NCBI GenBank assembly: GCA_946800325.1 | Contig: OX326957.1 | Coordinates: 52,509,798 to 52,573,797, forward strand | DNA: 64,000 nucleotides | Reading direction: 5' to 3' | DNA from: Luzula sylvatica | Taxonomy: Eukaryota > Streptophyta > Magnoliopsida > Poales > Juncaceae | Part shown: in pieces, positions 12,407 through 25,274 of the stretch | Numbering within the stretch: the stretch's first letter is position 1 | Layout: every line of letters starts with the position of its first letter | The notes under the pieces: model-generated | Told to the model about the DNA's origin: nothing | The model's database searches: none | What the model saw: only the letters and a program-made list of their open reading frames with translations | Position numbers and translations under genes: made by a program

Positions 12407-13106
12407 GGGGAATTCTTCAAAAACTCCCTAATTTTTTTGGGATTCCTCAAAAACCCCCTAACTTTTTGATTATTTGAAAAAACCCCTATAAATTGAATTT
12501 AATTTAAAAAAAAACCCCTACAAAGGTTAGCTTTAACATTCCATCCAATTTTCATTTTTTTGGACAAAAATATCCTTCTTGATTTTTTTTTTATAATTTT
12601 TTTTTATTCAATATAAATTAATAAATACATAAATAAATTAAATATTTCATGATAAATATTTCACGTTATTATAATTAAAAATAATTTATGATAATATTTT
12701 ACCACTCGCTATTTTATTTTACTATTTATAAATATATATTAAGTATTATTTTATTAAATAAATATTATTTCACATTACATTTTTAGTTTTTACATGAAAC
12801 AATTTTATATAAAAATCATATAATAAATTATAGTATAATATAATAAATATCATCATACAATATTATGAAATATTACATTGTATAATATTATTTATTTATT
12901 AGTTAATAGAATAAATTCAATTATAAATAAACTGTGAGGGTATTTTGATCCAAAAAAGTATAATTTGGATGGAAAATGAAAGATAACACTAGTAGGGGGT
13001 TTTTGAAAAATTAAACTTAATTTATAGGGGGTTTTTCAAATAATCTAAAAGTTAGGGGGTTTTTGAGAAATTCCAAAACAATTAGGGGGTTTTTGAAGAA
13101 TTCCCC
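12407..13106. mobile_element. Mutator-like MITE, 700 bp, 9-bp target duplication
   Basis: Perfect 9-bp direct repeats TTAATTAAT at 12398-12406 and 13107-13115 flank terminal inverted repeats of roughly 130-150 bp beginning GGGGAATTCTTCAAAAAC. Each repeat contains several copies of TCAAAAACCCCCTAA. A 9-bp duplication and long terminal repeats are typical of Mutator-like elements. The AT-rich interior has no ORF, so it is non-autonomous. Confidence 0.82.
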
Positions 13107-13540
13107 TTAATTAATTCATCATTTTTATCTACATGTAATAATGTCATTTTGAATATGTTTTATTTTTATTATCGACAAAAATAATAAAAAAAATTGTTTG
13201 TCATGTTTTCTTTCCATCCTCATTAATTACTTCATCTCTTTTTTATGTAATATTTACTTATTTTATTTTATTTTTATCTACATGTAGTAATGTAATTTTG
13301 GCTATGTTTTATTTTTATTACCGACAAAATAAATAATAAATAAGAAAAGACACCAAAAAAAATATATATGTATTCAAATATATTGCATAATTACATCAAA
13401 AATATCTGCAGCGAAACACGAGTTATCTTCCTAGTATATAATAATACTTATAATTCTGATTTTTTTGTGACACGTAGCTATTTCAAAAGCCCAATTAACT
13501 ACCAAAATTTTAAATTTGCAAATTTTAATATGAATATAAT
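13107..13540. other. AT-rich interval, no feature seen
   Basis: Low-complexity T-rich and A-rich DNA with repeated ATTTTTATCTACATGTA and GTCATGTTTTCTTTCC words. No credible gene. Confidence 0.5.
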
Positions 13541-13965
13541 ATCAATAATATAATATTACATAAAGGATAAAAAATAATAATAATAATAATACAATATAAT
13601 AATTAACAATAAATTAAATAATAATAACATAATAGATGTATATAATAATACCACTATAAAAATAATAATATAATAATACTAAATAATAATAATTGTATTA
13701 AAAAAATTAAAAGACCAGAAAAATAATATTTTCAGAAATTTATTAAATAATATTACATAATAATAATAAATAGAATCATATTAATAAGTAATAATATATT
13801 AATAATAATATAATAATTGTATAAAATAATAATACCAATAACAATAGTATTATTATATTAATAATCACTAATCAGTAATAATAACACTAATGTCAATAAT
13901 ATTAATAATCAATAATAATAACTAATAAGTAATAAGTGATTTCATGAAAGAAACAGGAAAAATGT
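13541..13965. repeat. AAT/ATA-type simple repeat tract
   Basis: Over 400 bp made almost only of imperfect AATAAT, ATAATA and ATTAATA words. Short ORFs here are chance. Confidence 0.8.
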
Positions 13966-15400
13966 ACAAAGTACTAAAAACACTCACTGACTAACAAATC
14001 AATTGAATACAAAAAAATTACCGAAATTAAACCAAACTAACGAAAACAATAACTTATTTTTAAACAAAAAACCCTAAATTTCTAATTAAATTAACTAGTA
14101 TTATTAGAGAGTAAGAGATTAAAGAAACGTACCAAAGAGAGGAGAAACATTTTCTTCTAATTTCTTTTATTTTCTTCAAATTTCTTTTATTTTCTGTGAA
14201 GTTTTGAGGAGGAGCACAAAAGCTTCAGTTTGGAGAAAAATTAGGAAGAAAGACAAGAAAGAAGAAGAGGGGTCGTTGTCGACATTAATTCCCTCACTTT
14301 CGCCGGAGGATATAACGAAAGTGAGTTAATTAAAAAAGCGTTTTCCCTCACATGCACACAATGATGCATGCAGTTTCGCCAAAAAGTGTTGTGAAAGAGA
14401 GAAATTATGTTTAATGTGGTTAACAAGATCCAACACTGATTAAACACCGCTAAACCCCATTTAAGCTCTTTCGCCGGGTTGTTTGACAAAACTTATTTAA
14501 CTATGGTCTAGTTTTCTGACGAAAAAACTAATTATGCAATTTGGGCTAAAGACGTGTTACTTGTGCAAATTGCAAAAGGCGGAACCACTCCACCCCTTCA
14601 ACCCGTAGGGGAATACCAACGCTTCACACCGACTCTTTTTGTATTTCAAGATTCAAGAGTGTTATTTGTGCAAATTGGATTGTTTTGGATACTACATATA
14701 AAAAAATCAGGAATATGAGAATAGTCAATAGACGCGATGATTATGAACATATCATCATAATCCTAATTTTGTACACAGACGGTATATATAATATATCCCA
14801 TTTTTATCATTAACTAGGATGCAAATTTGCTTCGGAAGTATGTTTATGACGTAATCTTATGATTTTCTCAAACATTTCATTTGAGCACCACATGACATCA
14901 TTTTTACTTTTCTCCACGTTTTCAAGTACATTTGCATGCTAGAGGGCGGAAAATTATTAGGATTCAAATTCAAATATTTACCCTAATTAATATATAAGAT
15001 ACATTTGTTCAGAAAAAAGCTTAAAAATATTACTATTTTTCATATCAAATTATTTTTTCCTTTCGAATTAGCTATTGATATACCTGCTATCTCCAAATGA
15101 AATGGCAACTTTTTTGTTTGTTATAAGACCCATCCATATATCAAAATAAAGATACCGAGCCATGTACAAGCCCATTAAAAATGATGAGCAAAATGACGTC
15201 ACTTCGATATATATATATATAATTTTTTTTTTTTTTTTTTTTTTTGAATTGCAACTTATAATTGCATGATATATATTAAGCAAAATAAATTACATAAAAT
15301 TACATTGCTTAGAAAAAAAAAATAAAATATAAAATAAAAATTCGGCTCATTGCAACTTGCAAATGGCTCAACTAAAACAACCCTAAGAAAAAAAAAGAAA
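13966..15400. other. Interval without recognised gene
   Basis: AT-rich DNA with a pyrimidine-rich stretch (14140-14210) and a poly(T) run near 15222-15246 preceded by an AT dinucleotide run. The 82-residue reverse ORF at 14241-14489 has no recognisable motif and I do not call it. Confidence 0.4.
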
Positions 15401-15562
15401 TCCTTGGTAGGATTTGTCGCCACCAATGGCGGCCGCCTTCATCCTCTTGGTTTTGCGTACTCGTCGGCCGCCGCCTCTAGATTATTCTTGTACACCATCG
15501 TTATCGATTGTTGTTCTTGGATTTTGGTGCATCTCGATCCATCAACAAGGATGTAGCGTCGA

Positions 15563-15698
15563 GATTATGTATGAAACTCGGGTATTTCCATGGCCGATAC
15601 GAGCTCTTCGTCTTCGTTGCCATGACATTTACCTCTCCTTTCCTGTTGTTGCCGTAGTAAAAAAACAACCTTCTTGTAGTCGTTGTCGTGGCCTAAAC
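15563..15698 (-). pseudogene. Downstream part of an ORF interrupted by the copia element
   Basis: If the element at 15699-23480 and one copy of its 5-bp target repeat are removed, a reverse-strand frame runs from about 23550 across the site into this segment. It gives KQGQNDEDHL, then GHDNDYKKVVFLLRQQQ and EELVSAMEIPEF, with a stop at about 15565. The charged, Gln/Glu-rich product is not recognised. An in-frame stop lies a little upstream at about 23560, so any exon would start there. Low confidence that this was a real gene. Confidence 0.3.
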
Positions 15699-16718
15699 TG
15701 TTGGAAATCGACGTCACTACCGAGCCACGCGCAGCGGATTGTGGGGCCCGGTCCGACCCGATTCCGAGGACCACGTCGTCGACACGAGAGTACGAATCAT
15801 AATTTACATGCAACTACCTATGAATATAACGATTATAGACATATATTCATACCACGTGAAATTGATCACGGTGACGGGTTGAACGCGTAGTTGCTGCCTT
15901 TTCGCTGCTCCAATCTTCGGTAACACGCGCGTCCCATTCCCGTGAGATTCGGCACCTTCGATTGAGCTCCGATTTGTCGTATACAACCGGATCGCATCCG
16001 GTTCGCCATCCATCTTGCTCTAGCTTGATCACAATAGAGGATTTCAGATGAAATCCCTCTATCCGTATCCACCTCGAGCTAACGTCTTTCGGTTACGCGC
16101 GATTCCCCTAAAATCGCCGTAAACTTGCTTGAACTTCATCTCTAATGGTGAACTTGTTTTACAAGTTTTTCTCTCATTTCACAAGAATCATATTCTGAAC
16201 TGAATGTTAGAGAGAGAGAGGAAAGATCCAGCCAGATCTTATATTAACACCATAATTAATGGAGGATTAAGAAGCACAAAGAAAACTGCTAATCTGGAAT
16301 TTGGATCACAGTCCGTCACGACGCACAGATAGTCCGTCATGACGCACAGATAGTCCGTCATGACGCACTAGTCACGGTTACTAGAAACATCAATTAATCC
16401 ATAGTCCGTCACGACGGACCATATTGTCCGTCATGATGCACCTTCGTCATGACGGACAATCAGTTCGTCATGACGCACACTCACATATTGATACACAATT
16501 ATCCTTTTGGTCCATCACGACGTAACAACCAGTCCGTCACGACGGACTGTGTATAATCTGTGCAATTTGACAGATTAACCTATTGGTCCATCATGACTAT
16601 GTTATTTCTGTTAGATTTGCATAATCTTATTATGCATCCAATCGTATCGACGAACGCGTATGTTCATCTATCCTCATGTGTGCAATCTACTAGTCGGTCT
16701 ATTACTCTATTTTCTTCA
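15699..16718 (-). repeat. Copia 3' LTR
   Basis: Left LTR, the 3' LTR for the reverse-oriented element. It carries an array of CCGTCATGACG-type motifs at about 16310-16570 and matches 22460-23480 along its length with scattered substitutions and small indels. Confidence 0.88.
16310..16570. promoter_or_regulatory. Array of CGTCA/TGACG inverted motifs in the LTR
   Basis: About ten copies of variants of GTCCGTCATGACGCAC or GTCCGTCACGACGGAC. Many contain CGTCA directly abutting TGACG, an inverted pair of the core bound by plant TGA-class bZIP factors (as-1-like). The right LTR has a parallel array at about 23067-23360. A regulatory role is inferred. Confidence 0.55.
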
Positions 16719-17686
16719 GTCTCCTACTCAGTTTAAGATCCAACTAAAGAAAGCACCAATGTACATCACATGTACACTTATCTTAGAGATTGAAATCAAG
16801 CCCCGGAATAAGACAGCTCTATGTGTGACCGCGTAGGTTCGTATCAAGCAATGATATTAAACTTATTCCTAAGTTTACGGGCTCATGAGAGGGATCTAGG
16901 AAGAAATCCATCATAGCTTTCCCACGTTGAAAACGAAAATTATTGTGATCATTTATACCCATCTCGAACGGTGATGTTTAGTTCTCTTTTTCATGATATC
17001 CGTCAATCAAAAGACATGGTAATAGTCATCCTTATATTTTGATTGACTATACTTAAATTTCGATACCGAATTGAATCAACAAACACAATCGATATTAACC
17101 ATTAATATCATTGACTCAATCTCAAGTGTGAAGACTATATCTAAGCATTAACCAATAACCATTAACCATTAATTTCGATACCGAATTGAATCAAAATGCA
17201 TGGTAATAGTCATCCTTATATTTACAGATAGTGGAAGACTATATCTAAGCATCAAGCTACGCACGAAAAATGATCCATGATCATCTCAAGTGTGAAGAAC
17301 TAAGACCCCATTCATTACGATTCCATCTACAATGACTAAACCATGTCATGGTATCGCACTTTTGGTCAAGTCACAATATGCATAACCTAATGCATATCCA
17401 TATTCCCGATTTGACAAACTCTTTGTCCTATGATTAGCAAAACATAATCATCACCTCGATGAATATGCTAGTGTACACGTTAGTCTATTATCTTATAATA
17501 GATATACTTATCACATAAGTATCCTAATCGTGACTAGTGACATTTTTGAAATATAACTTTTGAAATGTGACGGTTTTCCTTAACATAATCACGTATTATG
17601 TAGACGCTCACACAAGTCATAATTCAAGGTTCATGTAATCAAATTACACAACCTCGCACAAGTTTTCATATAAGTATAAATGCAAT

Positions 17687-19674
17687 TTAAAATTTGTTAA
17701 TTTTTTTGAAATGCACTAATATAGAGTAAGTATTGGTTGATACAGCGTTTACGCTTATAATCTCTACTAGGACTATAATCTCTGCAATGACTATCGATAT
17801 TAGATAACTATACCTCAAATCTCTTACTCCTCTAGGTATCTCTATACCTATAGTCTTCGCATGACATTCATGCCTGACTAGTGAGAAATTAGTTTTTGTA
17901 AACGGTTCCGCTACGTTCCCGTTAGTGTCAATTTTCGTTAGGTATCCAATACCTATTACTTGAGACAATACCAAGTATGATCAACACCTTGATCCATAAC
18001 GTTTCCATTTCGGCTTCGTAAGCCGTATTAAAATCTAATTCCATCGTAGAATTTTCATGTTTAGTTGTTGTGAAACTATTTCATACAACTGCATCTTTCT
18101 CTAAGCAAAATACGTACACATTTCGTAAATGTGTTGTATGTTTGGAGAAATGCCATCGGTATAACTTTTATTACCGATTCATCATCCCCACCATTTTATA
18201 TGAGAAATATAGCCTTAATCCTTTCTAAAAGTTTTAAGGATATTATTTATTATTTTCAATGCAAATCCTGGTATTTAAAGGTTGCATAACTATTATGCAT
18301 ATGTAATGTATAACCATTATACAAAATATCAGATTGAATTGTTTTCGTTCGAACCAACCATATGAAGAATTCGAAACGAATTATTCTCTGGATTCCATTG
18401 ATAATTACGACGTTTAATATGAACATTATTTCAATATTAGTACATATCATGACGTATTTGGAATATTCTATTGCCGAAACATAAGATATCCATCTTCCTA
18501 CTTTTCTTTTGCTCGATGTCGCACATCGATTCTCAACAAGTTTTACGCCATTCGACACTTGGGAGAAATCCGTTCTTGGATTTATGTATTGAAAACCATT
18601 TTCAATATTTTGTTGATGTATATACTTCAATTTAGATCGAGGAATTTCAAATCTATCTCATATATTTTTATGCTTATCTTATAAGCGGTCTCGCCTAAAT
18701 CTTTCACAGCGAAACGACAATCGTTTCCTACGAATAATATATTGTTCATATATTTTAATATAAGAAATGTAATGTGGCTCCCATTAACCTTCACATCTAC
18801 ACAAAGCTTTTCTTTTGTTCTTGATAATATTATAACTAATTTTAAATTTATTCGAACGAAATTCCAATTTCATGAATTATTCTTCAATCCATCATATGGA
18901 TCGTTGAAACTTGTATACTTTTCTCGGATTCTTAGGATCGATAAAACCATTAGGTTGTGCACATACACATCCTCTAATTTTTCCTATAAAGGAATGCGGT
19001 CTTGTCTTCCATTTGTCAAAGCTTATAGTCATACTATGTGAAATGGCAAATATAATCCGAAATGGATCAAGCAATATGATTATTTGTGAAAACATTTCTT
19101 CATGATTATATCAAGAATTCTTGAAACTTTTCACAACTATCCTTGCTTTGTAAGTATACATATTCTAATCCATGTCAGTTTTCACCTTGAAAACTCACTC
19201 ACATCGTATGGGTCATACCCTAAGAAATGTTTAAATCAAGTTCTAAACTTGATGATGTACATGGATTCCATGGCACCATGCCATATGAAATTTTATCCTT
19301 TATAGCATCATTTTAGTCCATCGACTCATCATGTATGAGCTCGATTCGATTGTCACATTCTTTGATAAATTCATAAATTATCGATTCGTGACTTGTCTAA
19401 ATTGATCTATAAAATCGCTTTGTGATCTTGACTTGGATTCATCAACTTTTGATGAAATTCCAATCATATTCATCGGTTCAATGTTCCATTTCGAGTCTCG
19501 AACTTTTCGAGATCGATTCATCTCCCAGTAGCCCGCATAGATATAAGTGACATTAAGTTCCAAACTTATGCACATTAAGTCCTCCTCTAAGAGGGTATCT
19601 CTTCGAACTATGAAAATCTCATTTTCATTGGGATTTGAAAATTGGTATCCTTCAATTTCTTTAAGGATACTCAA
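17687..19674 (-). pseudogene. Copia pol remnants (integrase end, reverse transcriptase, RNase H)
   Basis: Reverse-strand pieces. At 19378-19674, GYQFSNPNENEIFIVRRDTL resembles the copia integrase C-terminal stretch that precedes the reverse transcriptase. At 18256-18630, GRWISYVSAIEYSKYVMICT resembles the segment near the reverse transcriptase/RNase H boundary. At 17687-17974, KIDTNGNVAEPFTKTNFS resembles the VADPLTK end of RNase H. Their order fits a copia pol read right to left. Stops and frameshifts separate them and no catalytic YVDD block is intact. Confidence 0.7.
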
Positions 19675-21530
19675 TAAATGAACATATGAAATTTGAGATT
19701 GAGTTTATCCAAAACCAGTTTCCGGATTCAAATCTCCAAAACTTACAAAAGATAACATCGGAAGTTTTCATTAACGTGCCCGACTTTGGCCTGAAACCAC
19801 GTTAATCATCAATTTAATTTCTTTCCGATCCATATCAAATATGGGGTCTTTTGCACCGACTTAGAATGTATATGATTAACCTTGGTCTTACGGGCAAATT
19901 TCCAAATCTTATTTGGAAAAATTAATTTTGATTTATCATCTATCGAACTATGTCCAACAAAGTTTGATTCCTCATGTCGAACACATTAATCTACATTGAT
20001 GTTCCGAGTGAAAATAATTATGAAATTTTTTCATAATTTTTCTAGATGATTATCTTACTCATAGCTTAAAATGCTCGTCTCTTCGATCTCATCGAATGAC
20101 TTTGATTTTCTCGCTTAGTTGACTTCGTAATTCATTTCGAAACATTTTTAAACTACTCAAAATTATGTTTCAAACGCATTAATTAATAGATATCTTTATA
20201 TCTACAATAATCGTTGGTAAATATAATGAAATATTTGTAGCCTCCTCTTGCCTCCGAACTTACTTATTTACACAAATTCAAAATGTATGAATTTTGATAA
20301 GTAGTTGACCGTTTTTCCAACCTTTGGAATGACACTTTTGTCATCTTGTTTATTAAATAATTCTTGTACTTTTCATGCGAATCTTATTCGAATGAATATA
20401 GTATTCCATCCTATGGATTCTAGAAATGTGTATCTCATACATGTAGTCAAGATGACAATGTCAAAAAAGGCTATGGCTATTAACATTTGGATTAATCCTC
20501 CTCGGATTTAACCTTTCTTTTGATATTGAGACAACAACTTGCCCAAATCCTTGATTGAGACAACGTTTCTCTAAATTGCCCTTAGACCTTTATTTCTTAT
20601 AATTCTTCAAACTCTTTTGAAGATCTTTCGTCCATGCATGTCAACGTTTGACACACAATATTATTTGACTCCTTCTCAAATTTCGGCTTTCTCTAAATCC
20701 TTGTGAATGTAAATCGGTTCTACCAATTTCGTGTCCAACACTTAAATCTTGCACTCTTGTCTAAGAACCATTCTTAGGATACGGTGCTAGTCAAGGTGGT
20801 TCCGTTCCACAAACTTTTCTTTCTCTAATATCGATCATATCGATATAATATTGGTGTTGCTTAAATTATTATTCTACATGAATTATGAAATTGACAACTG
20901 ACCGTGCGTACTTATTCTATATGCTTATATGATATGAAATATGTTACTTTTATCAAATCAATAACCCTAATATTGATCCGGGATTCTAAATCCAATAACA
21001 CTTGAAGACCCATATTTCGTGATCCTCCCACAAGTGACTTTGGCCGACAAATGGGATCTCACTATTTAGGTAGGATAAATCCAATCGCATCCAATGTGAC
21101 TCTTGACCCTTTATAGGATTTCGGTATCGAACCATATCATATATGATTCGAATTCCGTTTGTGCATCCTAACTATGCCCCGAACTCCAATCGGATTGGCT
21201 TGGACGGTTAAGTCACAATCGTGTCCACATATCGTTCAACTAGACTACAAGCGTGCCCGACTTTGGCCTGAACCCGCGCTTGTCCCCAATCAACGCATGC
21301 CTCTCACGTTGATACATACAACATTGCACGCCCGACTTTGGCCTGAACCCGTGCAAAGTGTAAGACCAACCTCGGAGGTTGTGAACATGGAAGGCATTTC
21401 ATGACTTAAATATTATTTAGGGATTTTATGATATAATCTAATTATATCACTTAACAGGTTTAATCATGATGAATGACTTATATGAACATAATTATTAATT
21501 ATTAGAACCATTATAAAATTTTCCAAAAAA
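19675..21530 (-). pseudogene. Copia gag/protease/integrase region, too decayed to read
   Basis: Position between the pol remnants and the leader predicts gag, protease and the integrase core. I see no readable domain. The repeated word CCCGACTTTGGCCTGAA occurs at about 19780, 21250 and 21330. The small ORFs are not supported. Confidence 0.35.
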
Positions 21531-21539
21531 ATTACACTG

Positions 21540-22200
21540 TCCGTCGTGACTGACATATAGTCCGTCACGACGCACTTCTACTGTCCGTCACGACGCACAA
21601 CATGTAGCGTCCTGACGGACCATGCCCACTTTACCTCCTGTCTGGACCATCCTTAAGGTCCGTCATGACGCAATAACCAATGCGTCACGACGTACTTTAC
21701 ATGTCCGTCACAACGCCAGCCGGTGCATCATGACAGACTATACAAAATATTTTTGTTGTCCAATCTAGGGGCTAATTCGAGTTCATCCATCATGACGCAC
21801 AACAGTGTGTCACGATGGACTCCATTAGTCCTCCACAACGTACAACAGTGCGTCACGACGGACTGTGCAAAACATTTTTGCCTTGATCTCCAGGGGCTAA
21901 TTCAGCTTCGTCCGTCATGACGATTGGTTATAGCGTCATGACGGACTATATTGGTCTGTCATCATGCCAGCCATTGCGTAATGACGGACTGTGCAAAATA
22001 ATTTTGTACAAACTTCCAGGGGCTATTTGGGACACTTCCGTCATGACGGACTATCTGGTCCGTCACGACGAACCTTGTTTTCACAGTGCGTCATGACGCA
22101 CAACTCTTGTGCGTCACGACGGACACAGTGTAACGTCTCAGATCCAACTCATGGATTTCCCGATACACATTGCCCGTCATGACGGACCATCCAGTCAGTC
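21540..22200. repeat. Internal array of CGTCA/TGACG inverted motifs
   Basis: About fifteen further variants of GTCCGTCATGACGGAC spaced by 15-60 bp in the leader next to the primer site. The same motif fills part of both LTRs. Confidence 0.75.
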
Positions 22201-22459
22201 ATGACAGACCTACCCTGAAACTCAATTTTGACCGTGAATTATGCAGAAATTAAATTGTTTCGAAAATGATTAATCATGAAAACTCTTTCATGATTACTTC
22301 TAGATGCTTTTGATCATCATATGATCAAACTCTAGTAAGTTTTCCATGGTCATAATTATGAAACTACATGTTTATGTTCTAATTTCTACATGAAAATTCC
22401 GAATAACTTTATTCGAAATTGATTCGACAATCGAATCGCGACGATTGCTCTGATACCAC

Positions 22460-23480
22460 TGTTGGAAATCGACGTCACTACCGAGCCACGCGCAGCGGAT
22501 TGTGAGGCCCGGTCCGACCCGATCCCGAGGATCACGTCGTCGACACGAGAGTACGAATCCTAATTTACATGCAACTACATATGAATATAACGATTATAGA
22601 CATAGATTCATACCACGTGAAATTGATCACGGTGATGGGTTGAACGCGTAGTTGCTGCCTTTTCGCTGCTCCAATCTTCGGTAACACGCGCGTCCCATTC
22701 CCGCGCGATTCGACACCTTCGATTGAGCTCCGATTTGTCGTATACAACCGGATCGCATCCGGTTCGTCATCCATCTTGCTCTAGCTTGATCACAATAGAG
22801 GATTTCAGATGAAATCCCTCTACCCGTATCCATCTCGAGCTAACGTCTTTCGATTACGCGCGATTCCCCTAAAATCGCCGTAAACTTGCTTGAACTTCAT
22901 CTCTAATGGTGAACTTGTTTTACAAGTTTTTCTCTCATTTCACAAGAATCATATTCTGAACTGAAGGTTAAAGAGAGAGAAAAGATCCATCCAGATCTTA
23001 TATCCACACCATAATTAATGGAGGATTAATAAGCACAAAGAAAATTGCTAATCTGGAATTCGGATCACTGTCCGTCACGACGCACAGATAGTCTGTCATG
23101 ACGCACATGTCACGGTTACTAGAAACAACAATTAATACATAGTCCGTCACGACGGACCATATTGTCCGTCATGACGCACCTTCGTCATGACGGACAATCA
23201 GTCCGTCATGACGCACACTCACATATTGGTACACAATTATCCTTTTGGTCCGTCACGACGGACCAACCAGTCCGTCACGACGGACTGTGTATAATCTGTG
23301 CAATTTGACAGATTAACCTATTGGTCCGTCATGGCGCATCAACCAGTGCGTCATGACAGACTACGTTATTTGTCAGATTTGCATAATCTTATTATGCATC
23401 CAATCGTATTGACGAACGCGTACGTTCATCTATCCTCATGTGTGCAATCTACTAGTTGATCTATTACTGTATTTCCTTCA
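22460..23480 (-). repeat. Copia 5' LTR
   Basis: Right LTR, the 5' LTR for the reverse-oriented element. It adjoins the primer-binding site and contains the TGACG motif array at about 23067-23360. Confidence 0.88.
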
Positions 23481-23778
23481 TAAATGATCTTCATCGTTTT
23501 GTCCTTGTTTGGTTGCCGTGTGGAGCACTACCTTAGACGTGGTAGTCTCGTCTTAATCTTTTGATCTTGACCTTTGAAGTGGAGGTGGGTGATGAACCTC
23601 AAGAATGGAGCTACAATGATGAAACTCAAAAATGAAACTCACATGGTTGTGATGAGGGTTATGGTTCGGTTTGGATGAGTTTGAGAAAAGATTGAGTAGA
23701 GGGGAGAGGAGGGGAGGAAGAGGAGAAGGGAGGGGAGGGAGGGGAGGTGAGGAGGGGGAGTGGCGGCGGCTGGGTTTG
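23481..23778. other. Flank of the copia insertion
   Basis: Right flank of the element; read in reverse it has a CT-rich leader-like tract (about 23690-23770) and an open frame that continues into 15563-15698. A duplication boundary follows at 23779. No recognised gene. Confidence 0.35.
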
Positions 23779-25168
23779 CCCCATGAGAAACGATGAAACC
23801 TGTGATTATAAAAAAAAGAAAGGTGGGTACAAACATCAACTTTTGATACTGTAATAATTCAATTCTGTTAAGCAAATCAAAAGATAAAGTGTGATCACTT
23901 ACTGATGCTTCTATATGGGCTTATATATATATATATATTGAATTTTGAATTAAGTATATGGGCTTATATAAACAGTTCCTAATAATTCCTATTTTATATC
24001 AAAATAAAGAAAGTGATCACTTACTGATTCTGTTTCTGTTTGAGGTTTCTTAATTTCTTTCAATAGCTAGGGATTACAATTACAATTTCATTCAAAAGAT
24101 AAAGTGTGATCACTTACTGATGCTTCTATATGGGATTATATAAACAGTTCCTAATAATTCCTATTTTATATCAAAATAAAGAAAATGATCACTTACTGAT
24201 GCTTCTATATGGGATTATATAAACAATTCCTAATTCCTATTTTAGTATTTTATATCAAAATAAAGAAAGTGGTCACTTACTGATGCTTTTAACTCTTCCT
24301 TAATAACTCCAATCTCTCTCGCTCTCCCTTCAAGCTCTGCACACTGCAAACACAACAAAACAGCAAAAATGAGTTAGATTCTAGTCTCTATGTAAATGTT
24401 TTAGCTACTGTTAAAAGACAAAACACTCAATAAAATACAAAACAGAGATAGCTTAGCCATTCTCATTAAAAGAAAAACAAGAGCAAAAAAGACTGTGAGA
24501 AAGTATAGATCGATCAAATATGCAAAAATAACAACAGGATCGATCAAAATAAATAATAGAGTATCAAAAATATGCAAAAAAAAAACAAAGGAAATCCTTG
24601 ATGTACCAAAAATATACAAAAAAAAAAACAAAACAAAGGAAATCCTTGATGTACCAAAAATATGCAAAAAAACAACAACAGCAAAAGATAGATCGATCAA
24701 AAGAAATAATAAAGTACCAAAAATATGCAAAAAAAACAAAGGAAAAGATAGATCGATCAAAACAGCAAAAATGAGTTAGATTCTAATCTCTGTAGTATGT
24801 ACATAAATGTTTTAGCTACTGTTAAAACTAAACACTCAATTAAATACAAAACCGAGATATATAGCTTAGCCATTCTCATTAAAAAGAAACAACAACAAAA
24901 GACATATAGATCGATAAAAATAAATTGTAAAGTACCAAAAAAAATGCAAAAAAAACAAAGGAAATCCTTGATGTAAACATCCTAAAAGAACACAAACATA
25001 TTTTTGATGTTCTACTTGATGTAAACACTCATATAGTTCTACTTTCTCAATATTTTTGCCACTAATTCGTTACTAAACAAAGCGAAACATTAAGTAAAAC
25101 TGATATTGTATAAAAATGAGTACTTACGGAAATTTTTGATGCTTCAAACTTCGAAAACAGAAACTTCT

Positions 25169-25244
<76 letters not shown>

Positions 25245-25274
25245 AATGGAGTGAGACTCTTATGGCAAAATTAT
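23779..25274. repeat. Third copy of the small-gene upstream region
   Basis: Starts at CCCCATGAGAAACGATG and runs parallel to 35156-36640, and inverted to about 47700-49200. It includes the repeated AAGCATCAGTAAGT splice-like words, the GATCGATC/ACCAAAAATATGCA minisatellite (24480-24990) and the CT run. It lacks the coding exon with MGLSKGEK, joining other DNA just before that ATG, and switches at 25274 to E2F-flank repeats. Confidence 0.8.
25171..25243. repeat. (CT)n microsatellite
   Basis: About 36 uninterrupted CT units. The corresponding sites in the two palindrome arms are (CT)n followed by (GA)n. Confidence 0.9.

Larger units (their letters stand above)
15699..23480 (-). mobile_element. 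Ty1/copia LTR retrotransposon, structurally complete but decayed
   Basis: Two LTRs of about 1.02 kb (15699-16718 and 22460-23480) begin TGTTGGAAATCG and end TTCTTCA/TTCCTTCA. Flanks TAAAC and TAAAT are near-identical 5-bp target repeats. On the reverse strand the right LTR is followed by TGGTATCAGAGC (about 22448-22459), the classical initiator tRNA-Met primer site. A purine-rich tract lies next to the left LTR (about 16719-16730). Pol remnants in reverse-strand order are integrase C terminus, reverse transcriptase/RNase H pieces and the pol end, all frameshifted or broken. The LTRs are very similar but not identical, so the insertion is not recent. Confidence 0.88.

Noticed and set aside
12197..12469. 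90-residue Phe/Leu/Ser-rich forward ORF resembling a membrane protein
   Set aside because: T-rich low-complexity DNA that runs into the terminal repeat of a MITE; no conserved motif.
15847..16072. Paired reverse ORFs repeated at 22565-22833
   Set aside because: They lie in the copia LTRs and are repeated simply because the LTR is.
16310..23360. CRISPR-like array from the regular GTCCGTCATGACG words
   Set aside because: Spacing is irregular, the words lie in LTRs of a plant retrotransposon, and no cas genes exist here.
24401..24779. Hydrophobic reverse ORF and Lys/Ile-rich forward ORF, repeated at about 35.8 kb and 48.2 kb
   Set aside because: Both strands are open only because of the GATCGATC/ACCAAAAATATGCA minisatellite; the apparent membrane segments come from repeat composition.
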